From JALHOP01 sp964484195 (GTDB lineage: Bacteria > Myxococcota > XYA12-FULL-58-9 > JALHOP01), in the NCBI GenBank assembly GCA_964484195.1, contig CAZAER010000001.1, positions 1 to 64,000 on the forward strand: DNA of 64,000 nucleotides, given 5' to 3'. The position numbers and the translations under genes were made by a program. Below the pieces are notes generated by a model. The model saw only the letters and a list, made by a program, of their open reading frames with translations, was not told the DNA's origin and did not search any database. Shown here piece by piece: positions 45,080-53,109 of the stretch (positions within the stretch are counted from its first letter, which is position 1; each line of letters opens with the position of its first letter).

Positions 45080-45202
45080 TCGCGCCGGCCGTCGCTGGTA
45101 ACGCTTGGTCCAGTGTCCGCTACTGCGGAAGGTCTCTCGACCACTCAGCCACAACGGCGAGCGAATATTACGAGGGAGAAGAGAGGCGCGAACGGGATTC
45201 GA
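45080..45202 (+). repeat. Oldest relic of the integrase 3' end with tRNA-Cys repeat
   Basis: This stretch resembles the last ~110 bp of the integrase gene at 62490-63797 (GTGTCCGCTACTGCGGAAG block, then an ACGAGGGAGAAGAGAGG block), and ends in the 22-bp tRNA-Cys 3'-end repeat at 45181-45202. The frame still reads VSATAE...REKRGANGIR. No upstream integrase part remains. It marks the left edge of an earlier insertion. Confidence 0.7.
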
Positions 45203-46235
45203 CTCCTACGCTGCGATTGGCCGCGCTAGCGACGGTGACGCCAAGGATGAAGTTGCTGTCTGCCGTCTTGTTCTCGCGGCGAATCAGATCGAGGACGAGG
45301 TCTCTCAAGTCGCCGTTGATCTGCGCGTCCTCGGATCGTGGCTCCCCCTGCGCGTGCACGTACGGCGCAGCTCCCTCGTCTCGCAGGGTGCGTGTCAAGC
45401 GCGATGGCAAAAAGTTTTGGCTGTCGTGCAGACAACTACTGCCTAGCGTGTCGAAGAAAATGAACGTACCGAGGATCGGACGACCGCTCTCGGGTGCTAG
45501 GCCTGTCGCCCCACCGCGACGAATGCCGATTTGGATGCTCGTTTGCTTGCCGTCGACGCCAGTGAAGGCGACATCGAAGCGCTGGCTGCGACGCTCGTCA
45601 TTCCTCTCGGTCAAATACTTGACCGAGATGTCGGCATCGCCGCGGTCGAGGGCTGCACGCAGGCCGGCAAGGCTGTCTTGCAGCGTTTTGGTAACGATGG
45701 CAGCGCGCTTTTCGGGTGTGTAGTCGCTCAAGCGTGCAGCTGTCTTGTCCGCCGTCGTGAACACCTTCGACGGTACCATGAGCGTTCCGGACAGTATGTC
45801 GCCGATTGGCAGCGCGCTCAGAGCTGGTGCAAAGAGCGGCTTTTCGGCGATGTCGAGATTGGCACGCGTCGTAGCGCGCGTCGACGCGTTCGCTCCAGCG
45901 GCCATGGCATCGGCGCCTGGAGCGTGCATTGCAACCTTCGAGAGCAAGTCGATGCAGCGGCGATCGACGTTGATCGACAGCGTGAGACCGCCACCGATGT
46001 AGCCGAAGCGCTCTTTCTGCAGCGCGATCTTGCCGTCGGCGACTTCGAGGAGAAGCTCACGTGCTTTCGCCGCGGCTTCGGCACTCACCGGCGTCGATGA
46101 TCGACCGTCTTCGGCAGCTGCTTTTGCCGCATCGGGGTGCTCGGCTTCGAATGTGGTGAAGGCGCGGCCCAGAGCGGTCTGCGGCGCTACGGTCTGGAAC
46201 TCGCGGTAAGGAAGGGGGTCGGCGCCGATCTGCAT
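45168..46235 (-). CDS. Hypothetical cargo protein of an older, decayed element
   Basis: 355 codons of unknown family, from an ATG with GGTGAG upstream. It is soluble, with mixed alpha/beta segments (LQKERFGYIGGGLTLSINVDRR; FLPSRLTRTLRDEG), and no motif was recognised. Its last ~13 codons (SRSRLSSPS) are read from the older tRNA-Cys repeat, so the natural C-terminus has probably been cut or replaced by recombination at that site. It lies between two relic attachment sites and may be the only surviving cargo of that element. Confidence 0.55.
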   Translation of the reverse strand: MQIGADPLPYREFQTVAPQTALGRAFTTFEAEHPDAAKAAAEDGRSSTPVSAEAAAKARELLLEVADGKIALQKERFGYIGGGLTLSINVDRRCIDLLSKVAMHAPGADAMAAGANASTRATTRANLDIAEKPLFAPALSALPIGDILSGTLMVPSKVFTTADKTAARLSDYTPEKRAAIVTKTLQDSLAGLRAALDRGDADISVKYLTERNDERRSQRFDVAFTGVDGKQTSIQIGIRRGGATGLAPESGRPILGTFIFFDTLGSSCLHDSQNFLPSRLTRTLRDEGAAPYVHAQGEPRSEDAQINGDLRDLVLDLIRRENKTADSNFILGVTVASAANRSVGVESRSRLSSPS

Positions 46236-46395
46236 ATAAGTCTCACCATCGTAGTCAACGTTACGAGGCTTTATCGGCGGGGAGCCCAGATTGTTGCGTC
46301 ACTGGCGCGCGGTGCGCACCCACTGCTTCTGGCTCTTCGAGACGCGGGCGAAGGTGTGCGGCATAGATAGAGCGCGAGCGAGGCCCAGCCGACGA

Positions 46396-46633
46396 GCCAG
46401 AGATTCACCCATGGCCGGCGCGGCGACATCGTCGGCATGCACGATGAGCCCCAATGGGCGGCGCTCTGCGAAGAGGTCGCGAAGCCCAAGATCTCGATGC
46501 GCGACGACAACGTGATTGGGTTGCCCAGGCCGCCTTTGGTACAGTGTCCGCTACTGCGGAATCGACTTCCTGGAAACCTCGGCAAATACAGGCGAGTTTG
46601 AGGAGAGAAAAGAGAGGCGCGAACGGGATTCGA
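46396..46633 (+). pseudogene. Decayed 3' end of an integrase gene with tRNA-Cys repeat (left end of the intact element)
   Basis: About 240 bp that align with the last part of the integrase gene at 62490-63797 (CGGCGCGGCGACATCGTCGG, then GAAGAGGTCGCGAAGC and GCGATGCGCGACGACAACGT blocks). At the codon matching catalytic Tyr364 it reads CAC (His) at 46440-46442. One base is missing near the CCCAAGG stretch, and a 12-base piece is absent, so the frame is broken. It ends in the repeat 46612-46633. It belongs to a previous element, into whose right end the present one integrated. Confidence 0.75.
46612..46633. repeat. attL, 22-bp tRNA-Cys 3'-end repeat
   Basis: Sequence GAGAGGCGCGAACGGGATTC plus GA, identical to 63765-63786 and to 45181-45202. 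It covers the acceptor stem and part of the T-arm of tRNA-Cys (reverse complement), the usual crossover region for tRNA-directed integrases. Confidence 0.8.
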
Positions 46634-46870
46634 AATCGTCCCGCCGATTCGGGTGAAAAGGGGTTGAGCACGGTTTCAGCCCGAGAATTCAGCCCCGTAG
46701 CCACTTCGTCCGAACCCCCGAGCGCCGCCAATGCCGGTGAAGCGGGGTTTCGCTGTACCAAATGTACCAAGGACGTCGCCGACCGGGCGCGCGTGGCGTT
46801 GGAGCGCCTTCGCGCCTGGGATCCGTCGGTCGCGATGGCCCTACTTGCCGAGCTTGCCGCCGACGACTGA
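46634..46870 (+). other. Potential alternative C-terminal tail of the integrase in the excised form
   Basis: From the left repeat the reading frame that matches the integrase frame stays open for 78 codons to TGA at 46868-46870. In the circular form the integrase would continue over the repeat into this frame (containing CTKCTKD and ALERLRAWD) instead of ending four codons later inside the tRNA. The integrase tail would then differ between integrated and excised states. No start codon with a ribosome site supports a free gene here. Confidence 0.4.
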
Positions 46871-46949
46871 CGCCGAGCGGGCAGGGGTGCGCTCGACCGT
46901 CGCCGTTCTCGACGTTTTCAACGCGGCCCCGCGCCGCACGGAGTGATGA

Positions 46950-48206
46950 ATGTATCGGATTGATTCTCTCGGCTTCTTGGTCAACGCGAACGGCGTCGGC
47001 AAGAACGGCTTTTCGGACGGTGACGCCGCCGCTGGCGTGCGCGGCACTGAGCTTGAAGACGCATGGCTCAACGAGCTTCAGGAAGAGCTTGCGAACGTCG
47101 TCGAAGCGACGGGCGTTCCGCTCGCAAAGCTCAACCGCTCCCAGCTATCCGACGCGGTTCGCCGGCTCATGCTTCCGCTCGCTCTTTCGAATTGGGCCGG
47201 GCTCGCCGTGTGGACCGGCTCACCGGGTCTCATCCAAGAAGTGTTCTGGAAGCGCGCGAACGGACGCATCATCGCCGCGTCGCAAGGCGGCGCGTCGGGT
47301 GAGCTGAAGACCAGCGACGACGGCGGCAACACGTGGACGACGCGCACGAAGCCCAACACGAACACGATGGGCGCTTTCGCGGACAACGGCTCGAACATCA
47401 TCATCGCCCCTGGTCAGACGAACGGGAGCAACTTCCGCTCGGTCGACGGCGGCAACACGTGGACGTTTCAAGCGCTCACGGGGGCGCCCGCCGCTGTCGC
47501 GGGCTGTCACGTGTGGGTGCCAACGCTGAACTTGTTCGTCGCGTACTTCAACAACAACACCGTGTACACGTCGCCCGACGGCATCACGTGGACGCTCGCC
47601 TACAGCGTCGGCGGCGGTCAGTTCATCAACAAGATGATTTGGACCGGGCAAGCGATCATCGGGATCGGCACCGTCGGAAGCGGTGCGATCTGGCGGTCGA
47701 CGAACGGCACGACCTGGACGCGCCCAACGTTCACCGTCCCGACATCCGCCGTCGTGTCGAACACCGTCTTACGAAACATCGCGGTCAACACGACATCGGG
47801 CCGGGTCATCGCCGTCGGTTACGACGGTGGGACCCCGTCGAGCGGCGTCGTAACCATCTCGAACGACCATGGTCTCACGTGGTCGCCGACTACGCCGATG
47901 GGCGGCGGGCTCAACAACTTGAACCAAAGCAACGGGCCGCTTCCGGGCGTCAGCACGCGTTACGCGGGCGGGATTTGCTGCGACCCGCTCACGCGCGAGT
48001 GGGTCATGATGTTCGACGGCGGGAACATTCTCACGTCGAACGACGACGGCGAGTCGTGGCACCGCCGCTATCAGGGGGTCGGCACTCTCAACGCCCCGGG
48101 TGGCACGGGCCAGCAAATCGATTCGGTGATGAGCCGACGCGTGCTCGTTGGAATGGTCGCGGGCGCGGGCACGAACGTCCTTGCGTCGATGCTCAATCGA
48201 AGCTGA
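46950..48206 (+). CDS. Phage tail-fibre-like protein with Asp-box beta-propeller
   Basis: 418 residues. GGAG six bases before the ATG. Residues ~35-60 (ELEDAWLNELQEELANVVEATGV) resemble the N-terminal conserved helix of phage tail-fibre and baseplate-tip proteins. The rest is beta-rich with repeated Asp-boxes (SDDGGNTW, SVDGGNTW, STNGTTW, SNDDGESW), a propeller seen in sialidases and receptor-binding tips. It may bind a cell-surface sugar. It is the only recognisable virion-type protein of the element, which points to a host-range adaptor for a helper particle. It is also similar in fold class to the host lipoprotein at 32991. Confidence 0.7.
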   Translation: MYRIDSLGFLVNANGVGKNGFSDGDAAAGVRGTELEDAWLNELQEELANVVEATGVPLAKLNRSQLSDAVRRLMLPLALSNWAGLAVWTGSPGLIQEVFWKRANGRIIAASQGGASGELKTSDDGGNTWTTRTKPNTNTMGAFADNGSNIIIAPGQTNGSNFRSVDGGNTWTFQALTGAPAAVAGCHVWVPTLNLFVAYFNNNTVYTSPDGITWTLAYSVGGGQFINKMIWTGQAIIGIGTVGSGAIWRSTNGTTWTRPTFTVPTSAVVSNTVLRNIAVNTTSGRVIAVGYDGGTPSSGVVTISNDHGLTWSPTTPMGGGLNNLNQSNGPLPGVSTRYAGGICCDPLTREWVMMFDGGNILTSNDDGESWHRRYQGVGTLNAPGGTGQQIDSVMSRRVLVGMVAGAGTNVLASMLNRS

Positions 48207-48294
48207 CGTGTCCGCGATGGCGGGCGCGCATCATCGAACACGACCGCCGTCGATTTCTGGTGACAGCTAAACACGCGTTCAGTATGCCGGTCAA

Positions 48295-48621
48295 GTGGAC
48301 GTTTGCCGCCTATGCAATCACCCCATCGGACCGGGTCAGAAGACGTGGCGACTCGGCACCGATGTCGAGCACGTCGATTGCGGCGACGGCGCGCCGCCGA
48401 TTGAGGTCTACATCACCACGCTTCGCGCGGCGGTGCGTGGGCTCAACGGCGTGCGCTCCGACCTCGTGCGGCTCGGGCAAGAGATCATGGCCAATCACCT
48501 GCACCGCAAGGCGAACGGTCGACCGCCGAACTTCGACGCGCATCTTCGCAACGCCGCCGAGCGCTTGCGCGCGGTCGTGGCTCTACTAGCCGCGCCAAAA
48601 TCCAAGGAGCCTAAGCAGTAG
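48295..48621 (+). CDS. Small treble-clef-like zinc protein
   Basis: 108 residues from GTG 48295 (no clear ribosome site, and a stop lies 27 bases upstream). The start DVCRLCNHPIGPGQKTW ... HVDC holds CxxC and a later His/Cys pair, a plausible zinc-binding finger. The remainder is helical (IEVYITTLRAAVRGLNGVRSD). It overlaps the end of the opposite-strand gene by 36 bases. Function unknown. Confidence 0.5.
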   Translation: MDVCRLCNHPIGPGQKTWRLGTDVEHVDCGDGAPPIEVYITTLRAAVRGLNGVRSDLVRLGQEIMANHLHRKANGRPPNFDAHLRNAAERLRAVVALLAAPKSKEPKQ

Positions 48622-49263
48622 CTTCGGCCAATCCTTCAGCAACGAGTGCAACGCCTTCTGTTGCCACGTGCGACAACGTTCGATGGCGACCGACGTGTGC
48701 TCGTCGGCGATGAAGGTGACGTCGCTGCCGATGGCATCGAGTCGCTTGTTCAACGACGATTGCGCATCGAGTCGGTATTGGGCGGCGCGCTTTCGTATTG
48801 CGTCGCGACGCGCGCGCACGACTTCGCGCGGTAGCACGTCGGCGTCGAAGGTGACCGCCCGTCCGCGTGTCTTGAAGCCGCGCGTGTCGATGTGCAGAAC
48901 CCACGCTTCGAGCGCAGCGTGAACGCGAGTGTCGTCGTCGTGAGCGCGAGCTAGCGCGGGCCACGGATCCGACTCGGCAAAATCGCGCGAAGCGACGCAC
49001 GCGGTGAGCACGTCGTCCGCGTTCAAGCCATACGGCGCTCCCTTCTCGGCGCACCGCGCCCGGAATTCGTGCATAGGCATCTTTCGCCGCGCGAGCCACG
49101 CTTCAAACTCGCGTTGCTTCGTCTCCAACGCTTCGACGTCGATGTCGAATACGGGCTCCCATCCCGAGCCGTCCACGCCGTCGAACTGTCTGAGCGAGAC
49201 ACTTTTCACGTACGGTTGGTTCCACCATGGCAGGTCGATCGTCTCGTCGTGCTGGTCGTTCAT
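48586..49263 (-). CDS. Hypothetical protein of the element
   Basis: 225 residues, mostly charged helices (VEALETKQREFEAWLARRKM, REVVRARRDAIRKRAAQYRL), no membrane segment until a hydrophobic end (LLKDWPKLLLRLLGFW). No family was recognised. It is transcribed opposite to most element genes; the small coiled-coil gene at 49340 lies upstream in the same direction and may be in one unit. Confidence 0.5.
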   Translation of the reverse strand: MNDQHDETIDLPWWNQPYVKSVSLRQFDGVDGSGWEPVFDIDVEALETKQREFEAWLARRKMPMHEFRARCAEKGAPYGLNADDVLTACVASRDFAESDPWPALARAHDDDTRVHAALEAWVLHIDTRGFKTRGRAVTFDADVLPREVVRARRDAIRKRAAQYRLDAQSSLNKRLDAIGSDVTFIADEHTSVAIERCRTWQQKALHSLLKDWPKLLLRLLGFWRG

Positions 49264-49339
49264 GGGGCGCCTCCGTTGTGCGCAATGCTAGCTGTCGTGT
49301 CTGACAACTTCGGATGCGCACGTCGCAAAATGAGACACG

Positions 49340-49519
49340 CTAGCGACGCCGAAGAAGTCGGTCGACCTCGTGCTCGATGGTGGCAAGACGGATCCGCGCT
49401 CGGTTGGCGGCGTCGTGAACCTCTGGATCTTGCGAGGTTTTCATCGCACGTCGGTATTGTTGGTAAGCGCGCTGTGCGGCGAGCAATTCGGCGGCGAGTC
49501 TCGAACGTTCATCATCCAT
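49340..49519 (-). CDS. Small coiled-coil protein
   Basis: 59 residues, ATG at 49519 and TAG at 49340-49342. The sequence is almost entirely helix-forming with heptad-like spacing (LAAELLAAQRAYQQYRRAM; IRLATIEHEVDRLLRR). No clear ribosome site. It lies in the gap between the genes at 49263 and 49709 and is co-directional with the former. Confidence 0.4.
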   Translation of the reverse strand: MDDERSRLAAELLAAQRAYQQYRRAMKTSQDPEVHDAANRARIRLATIEHEVDRLLRRR

Positions 49520-49708
49520 GCGAAGCGCTTTGCGAACGACATGCCGTCGGCGCGACGCAAGGGATTGAACAGCGGTTCATCGGACGTCTGTTCTTGCCGT
49601 ACGCATACGCGTTAGCGAAGCGTTGAACATTCACGCGCGGTTCGGTAAGCCGCAATAGCGGGTCGCGTCCGTCGTGCGCGTTCCGCGTCCCCCATCCCTT
49701 GAGGCAAC

Positions 49709-50806
49709 GTGGCCAACAATGACCGGCTGAGTCAGCTCAAAGAGCTGTTCGAGCATCTGCAGGTGCGTAAGCTGTACACGCGCACTCGCGAATGGCTCAA
49801 AGAGCGCGACATCAAGCCCGCCCCGGGGTGGGCGAAAATTCAGAAGGCGTTTGAGGACCGACGGGGCGAGAAGGATTTCGCTCAGCTCGTCGACGACTTC
49901 GAGTCGTTCGTTCGTGAAGCGGTGCTCGTCAGTTACAAGCGCGTCTACGTTCTGTCGGAGCCGATTCCCGAAGCGTTCAAGCTCATGCCGAAGCTCGCGG
50001 AAGGAATTCGACGAGACTACTTGAGCGCTGACGTTCCAAAACGCGAACAGAAGGACACGTCGTTCGCGCTAGAGACGCGCCAAGTTGGCAAGGCGAAGGT
50101 GACAACCTTCATCACCACGCGACCCGTTCGCCAGAATCAAGAGATCGACGAATCAAACCTCAGCGAGGACGCGCGCAAACGCTATAGCGGAGCTAAGATC
50201 GTCGCTCGTTACGAGATCGACCTTCGGTGCTACGACCACGTCGTCGAAGTCGGCGGTCAAACGATGCTGCTCATCGACGCTCCCGACGGGGTCGACGGTC
50301 CGACGTTGCAACGCGACGAAGAGAACTACATCGCGGCGATCTGCACCCAGCAAGAGGAACCCGCGACGGCTAGCGTGTTCGTGGATCTGTTCCCCGCGAT
50401 CGCAGCGTTGTGGAAAGACGACAGCGAAGGGATCGTCAACTCCTTGGAATTCGTCTCGAACCATCGAGCGCAGATTCGCGGCAAATTCGCGATCTCGTCC
50501 AACGAGAACTACAGAAACCAGCCGTTCCAAGTCGCCGGGCAGAAGGACAAAGAGGTTCAAGTCGAGTGCTACCGGATCGCGGTGAAGTGGCCGAATCGCG
50601 CGGGTGAGCCCATCGTGGTTTTGCCCGGCAAGGCGCACATGGCGATCGCGGTGACGGCCGACACTCCGGGAAAGCGACAAGCGCTTCTTCGAATGGAATT
50701 CCCGCAGTATACTGCTTGGGACAATTTCCTTTTCGCGTTAGAGCGGGTGCGCGCGCACCTGCCGGCCCCGGTTGACGAAGAAGAGGACGAAGCGCTTGAA
50801 CGTTGA
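49709..50806 (+). CDS. Hypothetical protein, first gene of a nuclease cassette
   Basis: 365 residues from GTG 49709 with GAGG four bases upstream. The N-terminal ~85 residues are helical and basic (LFEHLQVRKLYTRTREWLK), the rest mixed with an acidic end (EEEDEALER). No domain was recognised. The next gene starts inside its 3' end and the third, encoding a nuclease, follows directly, so the three are probably one translationally coupled unit. Confidence 0.6.
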   Translation: MANNDRLSQLKELFEHLQVRKLYTRTREWLKERDIKPAPGWAKIQKAFEDRRGEKDFAQLVDDFESFVREAVLVSYKRVYVLSEPIPEAFKLMPKLAEGIRRDYLSADVPKREQKDTSFALETRQVGKAKVTTFITTRPVRQNQEIDESNLSEDARKRYSGAKIVARYEIDLRCYDHVVEVGGQTMLLIDAPDGVDGPTLQRDEENYIAAICTQQEEPATASVFVDLFPAIAALWKDDSEGIVNSLEFVSNHRAQIRGKFAISSNENYRNQPFQVAGQKDKEVQVECYRIAVKWPNRAGEPIVVLPGKAHMAIAVTADTPGKRQALLRMEFPQYTAWDNFLFALERVRAHLPAPVDEEEDEALER

Positions 50807-51206
50807 CGAGCTAAAAGCTCGCGCTCATCACATGCGCCCGAACCTGCCAACGGGGCCGGTGCTCGACTTCCTTATCGCGGACTACACTGGTCGCGGTCAC
50901 ATCTACTCGCCCGCGAAAATCGCCGCGAAGGTTCACGCGGACGAAAGCGACGTGCTCGCGACGCTACTGCTCCTGACCGACGAGCCGCTTGGGGCACTTC
51001 GCGGGCAATGGGTCTTCTACGGCGACGATGATGAAGAATTCGATCTCGACCCCGAAGACGTTGCGACCGCTATAAGAGACGAAGAATTTTATCACCCGCT
51101 TTCCGGGGCGCGGATCTATAGCTTTCAGCAATCGATCGGCTTGCACTATGAGCCCACCGCCGCGTTCGAAGATGCGGTGCGGCGCCGACGCGAGGGTGTC
51201 CGATGA
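50796..51206 (+). CDS. Hypothetical winged-helix-like protein of the nuclease cassette
   Basis: 136 residues from TTG 50796 (TTG 50772 is also possible). The middle (YSPAKIAAKVHADESDVLATLLLL ... LGALRGQWVFYG) looks like a winged-helix DNA-binding fold, followed by an acidic loop (DDDEEFDLDPED). It overlaps the previous gene by 11 bases and the nuclease gene by four, which suggests a matched complex with both. No family recognised. Confidence 0.55.
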   Translation: MNVDELKARAHHMRPNLPTGPVLDFLIADYTGRGHIYSPAKIAAKVHADESDVLATLLLLTDEPLGALRGQWVFYGDDDEEFDLDPEDVATAIRDEEFYHPLSGARIYSFQQSIGLHYEPTAAFEDAVRRRREGVR

Positions 51207-52087
51207 CTGGCACCAAGCGCAGCAAGAAGCCGTCGAAAGCGGAAATGACACCGCTCAAAAAGGTCATGGCGCTCGGGTCGAAAGAGATGCTGAAGCGCAC
51301 GCCGAAGGAGTGGGGAAAGCTCTTCATTCGTGACCTCGCGACCGAAGGCGCGGGCAAGCTGGAGAACGAAAGCATCGCCCATCGTGATACGAGCGAAGAC
51401 GGTCTGTCGTACGCGTTGCTCGGCTTGCTTCAGTCGACGTATTCGACCGCGTCACGCGAGACGGACAACAATGGGCACGTCGACATCGTGTTGAAGCATC
51501 CGATGGCGCTCGCGAACGTCGTTCTTGGCGAAGCGAAGATTTACGACAGTCGCGGGCTCAAGTGGTACGGCGAAGGGCTCACGAAGCTAGTCGGCAAGTA
51601 CAACGCGGGGCGCAACGAAGTGGCGCTCATGATCGGCTATTGCCGGCGCGCCAAGATGTACGAGGAAATCGAAGACGTCAAAAAGGCCATGACGAAACAG
51701 CGCACCGCCGATTTCGTCCGCCATCGCGACAATAGCGTTGCCGACCTCACGGGCCAGAAGAACGTTTTCGTCACCGAGCACAAGAGCGCTGGAACGACGC
51801 TCACCGTCGTTCACGTCTGGGTGAACATGTATTCGCCACTCGACAAGACGTTATTGAACAAGACCACCAAGGCGAAGACGAGCGCGGCGAGCGCGAAGAC
51901 GTCGAAGGCGAAGGTTGCGAAGAAAGCGCCGAAGAAGCGGCGCGCCTCAAGCGACGGATCGTTCGTCATCACAATCTACGCGCGTAGACCGAGCTCGATG
52001 TTCACAAGTCGGACACGCGTGCGCGGTCCGTCGCGAATCGTCGTCGCAACTTTCCGAGCCGAGCGCGGGATTCCGTCGGCGGCTTAG
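51203..52087 (+). CDS. PD-(D/E)xK-like nuclease
   Basis: 294 residues. The core has HVDIVLKHP (Asp94), then VVLGEAKIYD (Glu110, Lys112), the D-(x)n-ExK pattern of restriction-endonuclease-fold enzymes, with an upstream Glu66 in TSEDGLSYALLGLL in the usual helix position. After ~215 residues comes a Lys/Ala-rich tail (KAKTSAASAKTSKAKVAKK), like histone-H1-type tails, and a short C-terminal beta stretch. DNA cleavage is the likely activity; target specificity is unknown. Confidence 0.6.
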   Translation: MTGTKRSKKPSKAEMTPLKKVMALGSKEMLKRTPKEWGKLFIRDLATEGAGKLENESIAHRDTSEDGLSYALLGLLQSTYSTASRETDNNGHVDIVLKHPMALANVVLGEAKIYDSRGLKWYGEGLTKLVGKYNAGRNEVALMIGYCRRAKMYEEIEDVKKAMTKQRTADFVRHRDNSVADLTGQKNVFVTEHKSAGTTLTVVHVWVNMYSPLDKTLLNKTTKAKTSAASAKTSKAKVAKKAPKKRRASSDGSFVITIYARRPSSMFTSRTRVRGPSRIVVATFRAERGIPSAA

Positions 52088-52116
52088 CGGCCGGCGCGGC
52101 TCCCTAGGCACCCTCA

Positions 52117-52770
52117 ATGGCAAAGAAGCATTTCAAGTCGGCCGACGATTTCGTCGCCTATTGGGGCGCGAAGCTCGAAGTCATGAACGAGAGCTTCTGG
52201 GATCTCTTGAGCAAGCGGGCGACGTTCAGGCGGCTCGGCGACATCTGGCGCGCGAACCCCGCGCTTCACCGCCCGTCGCTCATTTTTTCGTTCATCAATG
52301 ACACGTACGCGACGCACTTGCTCGTGACGCTGCGACGCATTGTCGACAATAGCGGAAACGTTGTGTCGTTGCGCAAGTTGATCGACGCGGTGGCGGTACA
52401 TCGTTCGCTACTCACACGCGATTGGTACGTCGATAAGTACGACGGATGGCACAAGCCCACGGCGAACGATTTCTTTTCGACGTTCGCGGGGGAAGGCGAC
52501 CGCGTCTCGTTTGAACTAGTGAATGCGGATGCGCGTGCGCTTCAGGACGCGGCGAAGCGGGTCGTCGACTACGCGAACGACTACGTCGCGCACCAATCCG
52601 CGAACCCCGGGGACGCAAACTTGCTGACCCGAGACGTCAACGATGCGATCGACAACGTGTGGTCGATGTATCGGCGCTATCACTCGTTCATCCGTCGCGC
52701 GGACATTGCCGCCGAGCCACCGATCGACCTGACCGATTGGGGCGTGCTGCGCATTCCATGGATTCGCTAA
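52117..52770 (+). CDS. HEPN/AbiU2-like protein (putative abortive-infection RNase-type)
   Basis: 217 residues, all-helical. The pattern LLVTLRRIVDNSGNVVSLRKLIDAV followed by a later YANDYVAHQS (His159) resembles HEPN proteins of the AbiU2 group, where a helix carries ...Rx4-6H. Here the canonical Arg is replaced by Asn154 in ANDYVAH, so the RNase motif is degenerate and the assignment is tentative. It follows the nuclease gene by 29 bp in the same direction. Confidence 0.45.
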   Translation: MAKKHFKSADDFVAYWGAKLEVMNESFWDLLSKRATFRRLGDIWRANPALHRPSLIFSFINDTYATHLLVTLRRIVDNSGNVVSLRKLIDAVAVHRSLLTRDWYVDKYDGWHKPTANDFFSTFAGEGDRVSFELVNADARALQDAAKRVVDYANDYVAHQSANPGDANLLTRDVNDAIDNVWSMYRRYHSFIRRADIAAEPPIDLTDWGVLRIPWIR

Positions 52771-52778
52771 CGGCGACG

Positions 52779-52922
52779 CTATTGCGGATCAACTTTGGCG
52801 AGCGCCGTCACGATCATGAGCTGCGCACATCCCGGACATCGAGTCGCCTGCACCCACGACGGGAGCTGAAAGACGCGTCCGCACTTCGGATCCGGGCAAC
52901 GAACGTTCGGGCTGATCTTCAT
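52779..52922 (-). CDS. Small zinc-ribbon protein
   Basis: 47 residues from ATG 52922 with GGGGGAA upstream; a longer frame to 52979 is possible. Two Cys pairs (VRCPDPKCGRVF and ATRCPGCAQL) form a zinc ribbon of the rubredoxin-like type. Function unknown; such proteins in phages and satellites are often modifiers of host transcription or DNA transactions. Confidence 0.5.
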   Translation of the reverse strand: MKISPNVRCPDPKCGRVFQLPSWVQATRCPGCAQLMIVTALAKVDPQ

Positions 52923-53109
52923 GGGTTCCCCCGGCTCGAAGACTTCGAGCAACACGCCCAACGGTAAGGTAACGCACAAAATGTGTCCATGATGATTGGG
53001 GAACCGCGTACGCGGCGTGAGCGGGGCGTTTTGAGCGGGCTTACGGCGCGGCGCAAGGCTTCATGATCTCGCAACATCCTTCGGTTCTTGGGTCCGCTAT
53101 ACCGTCGGG

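Noticed and set aside
44765..45229. A 154-codon plus-strand frame ending in REKRGANGIR...
   Set aside because: It is mostly the antisense of the Gly-rich gene, plus the oldest integrase relic and tRNA repeat; no ribosome site.
46454..46870. A 138-codon plus-strand frame across the left attachment repeat as an independent gene
   Set aside because: Its first half is the shifted relic of the integrase 3' end and no ribosome site or start supports it. It is reported only as relic plus possible integrase tail.
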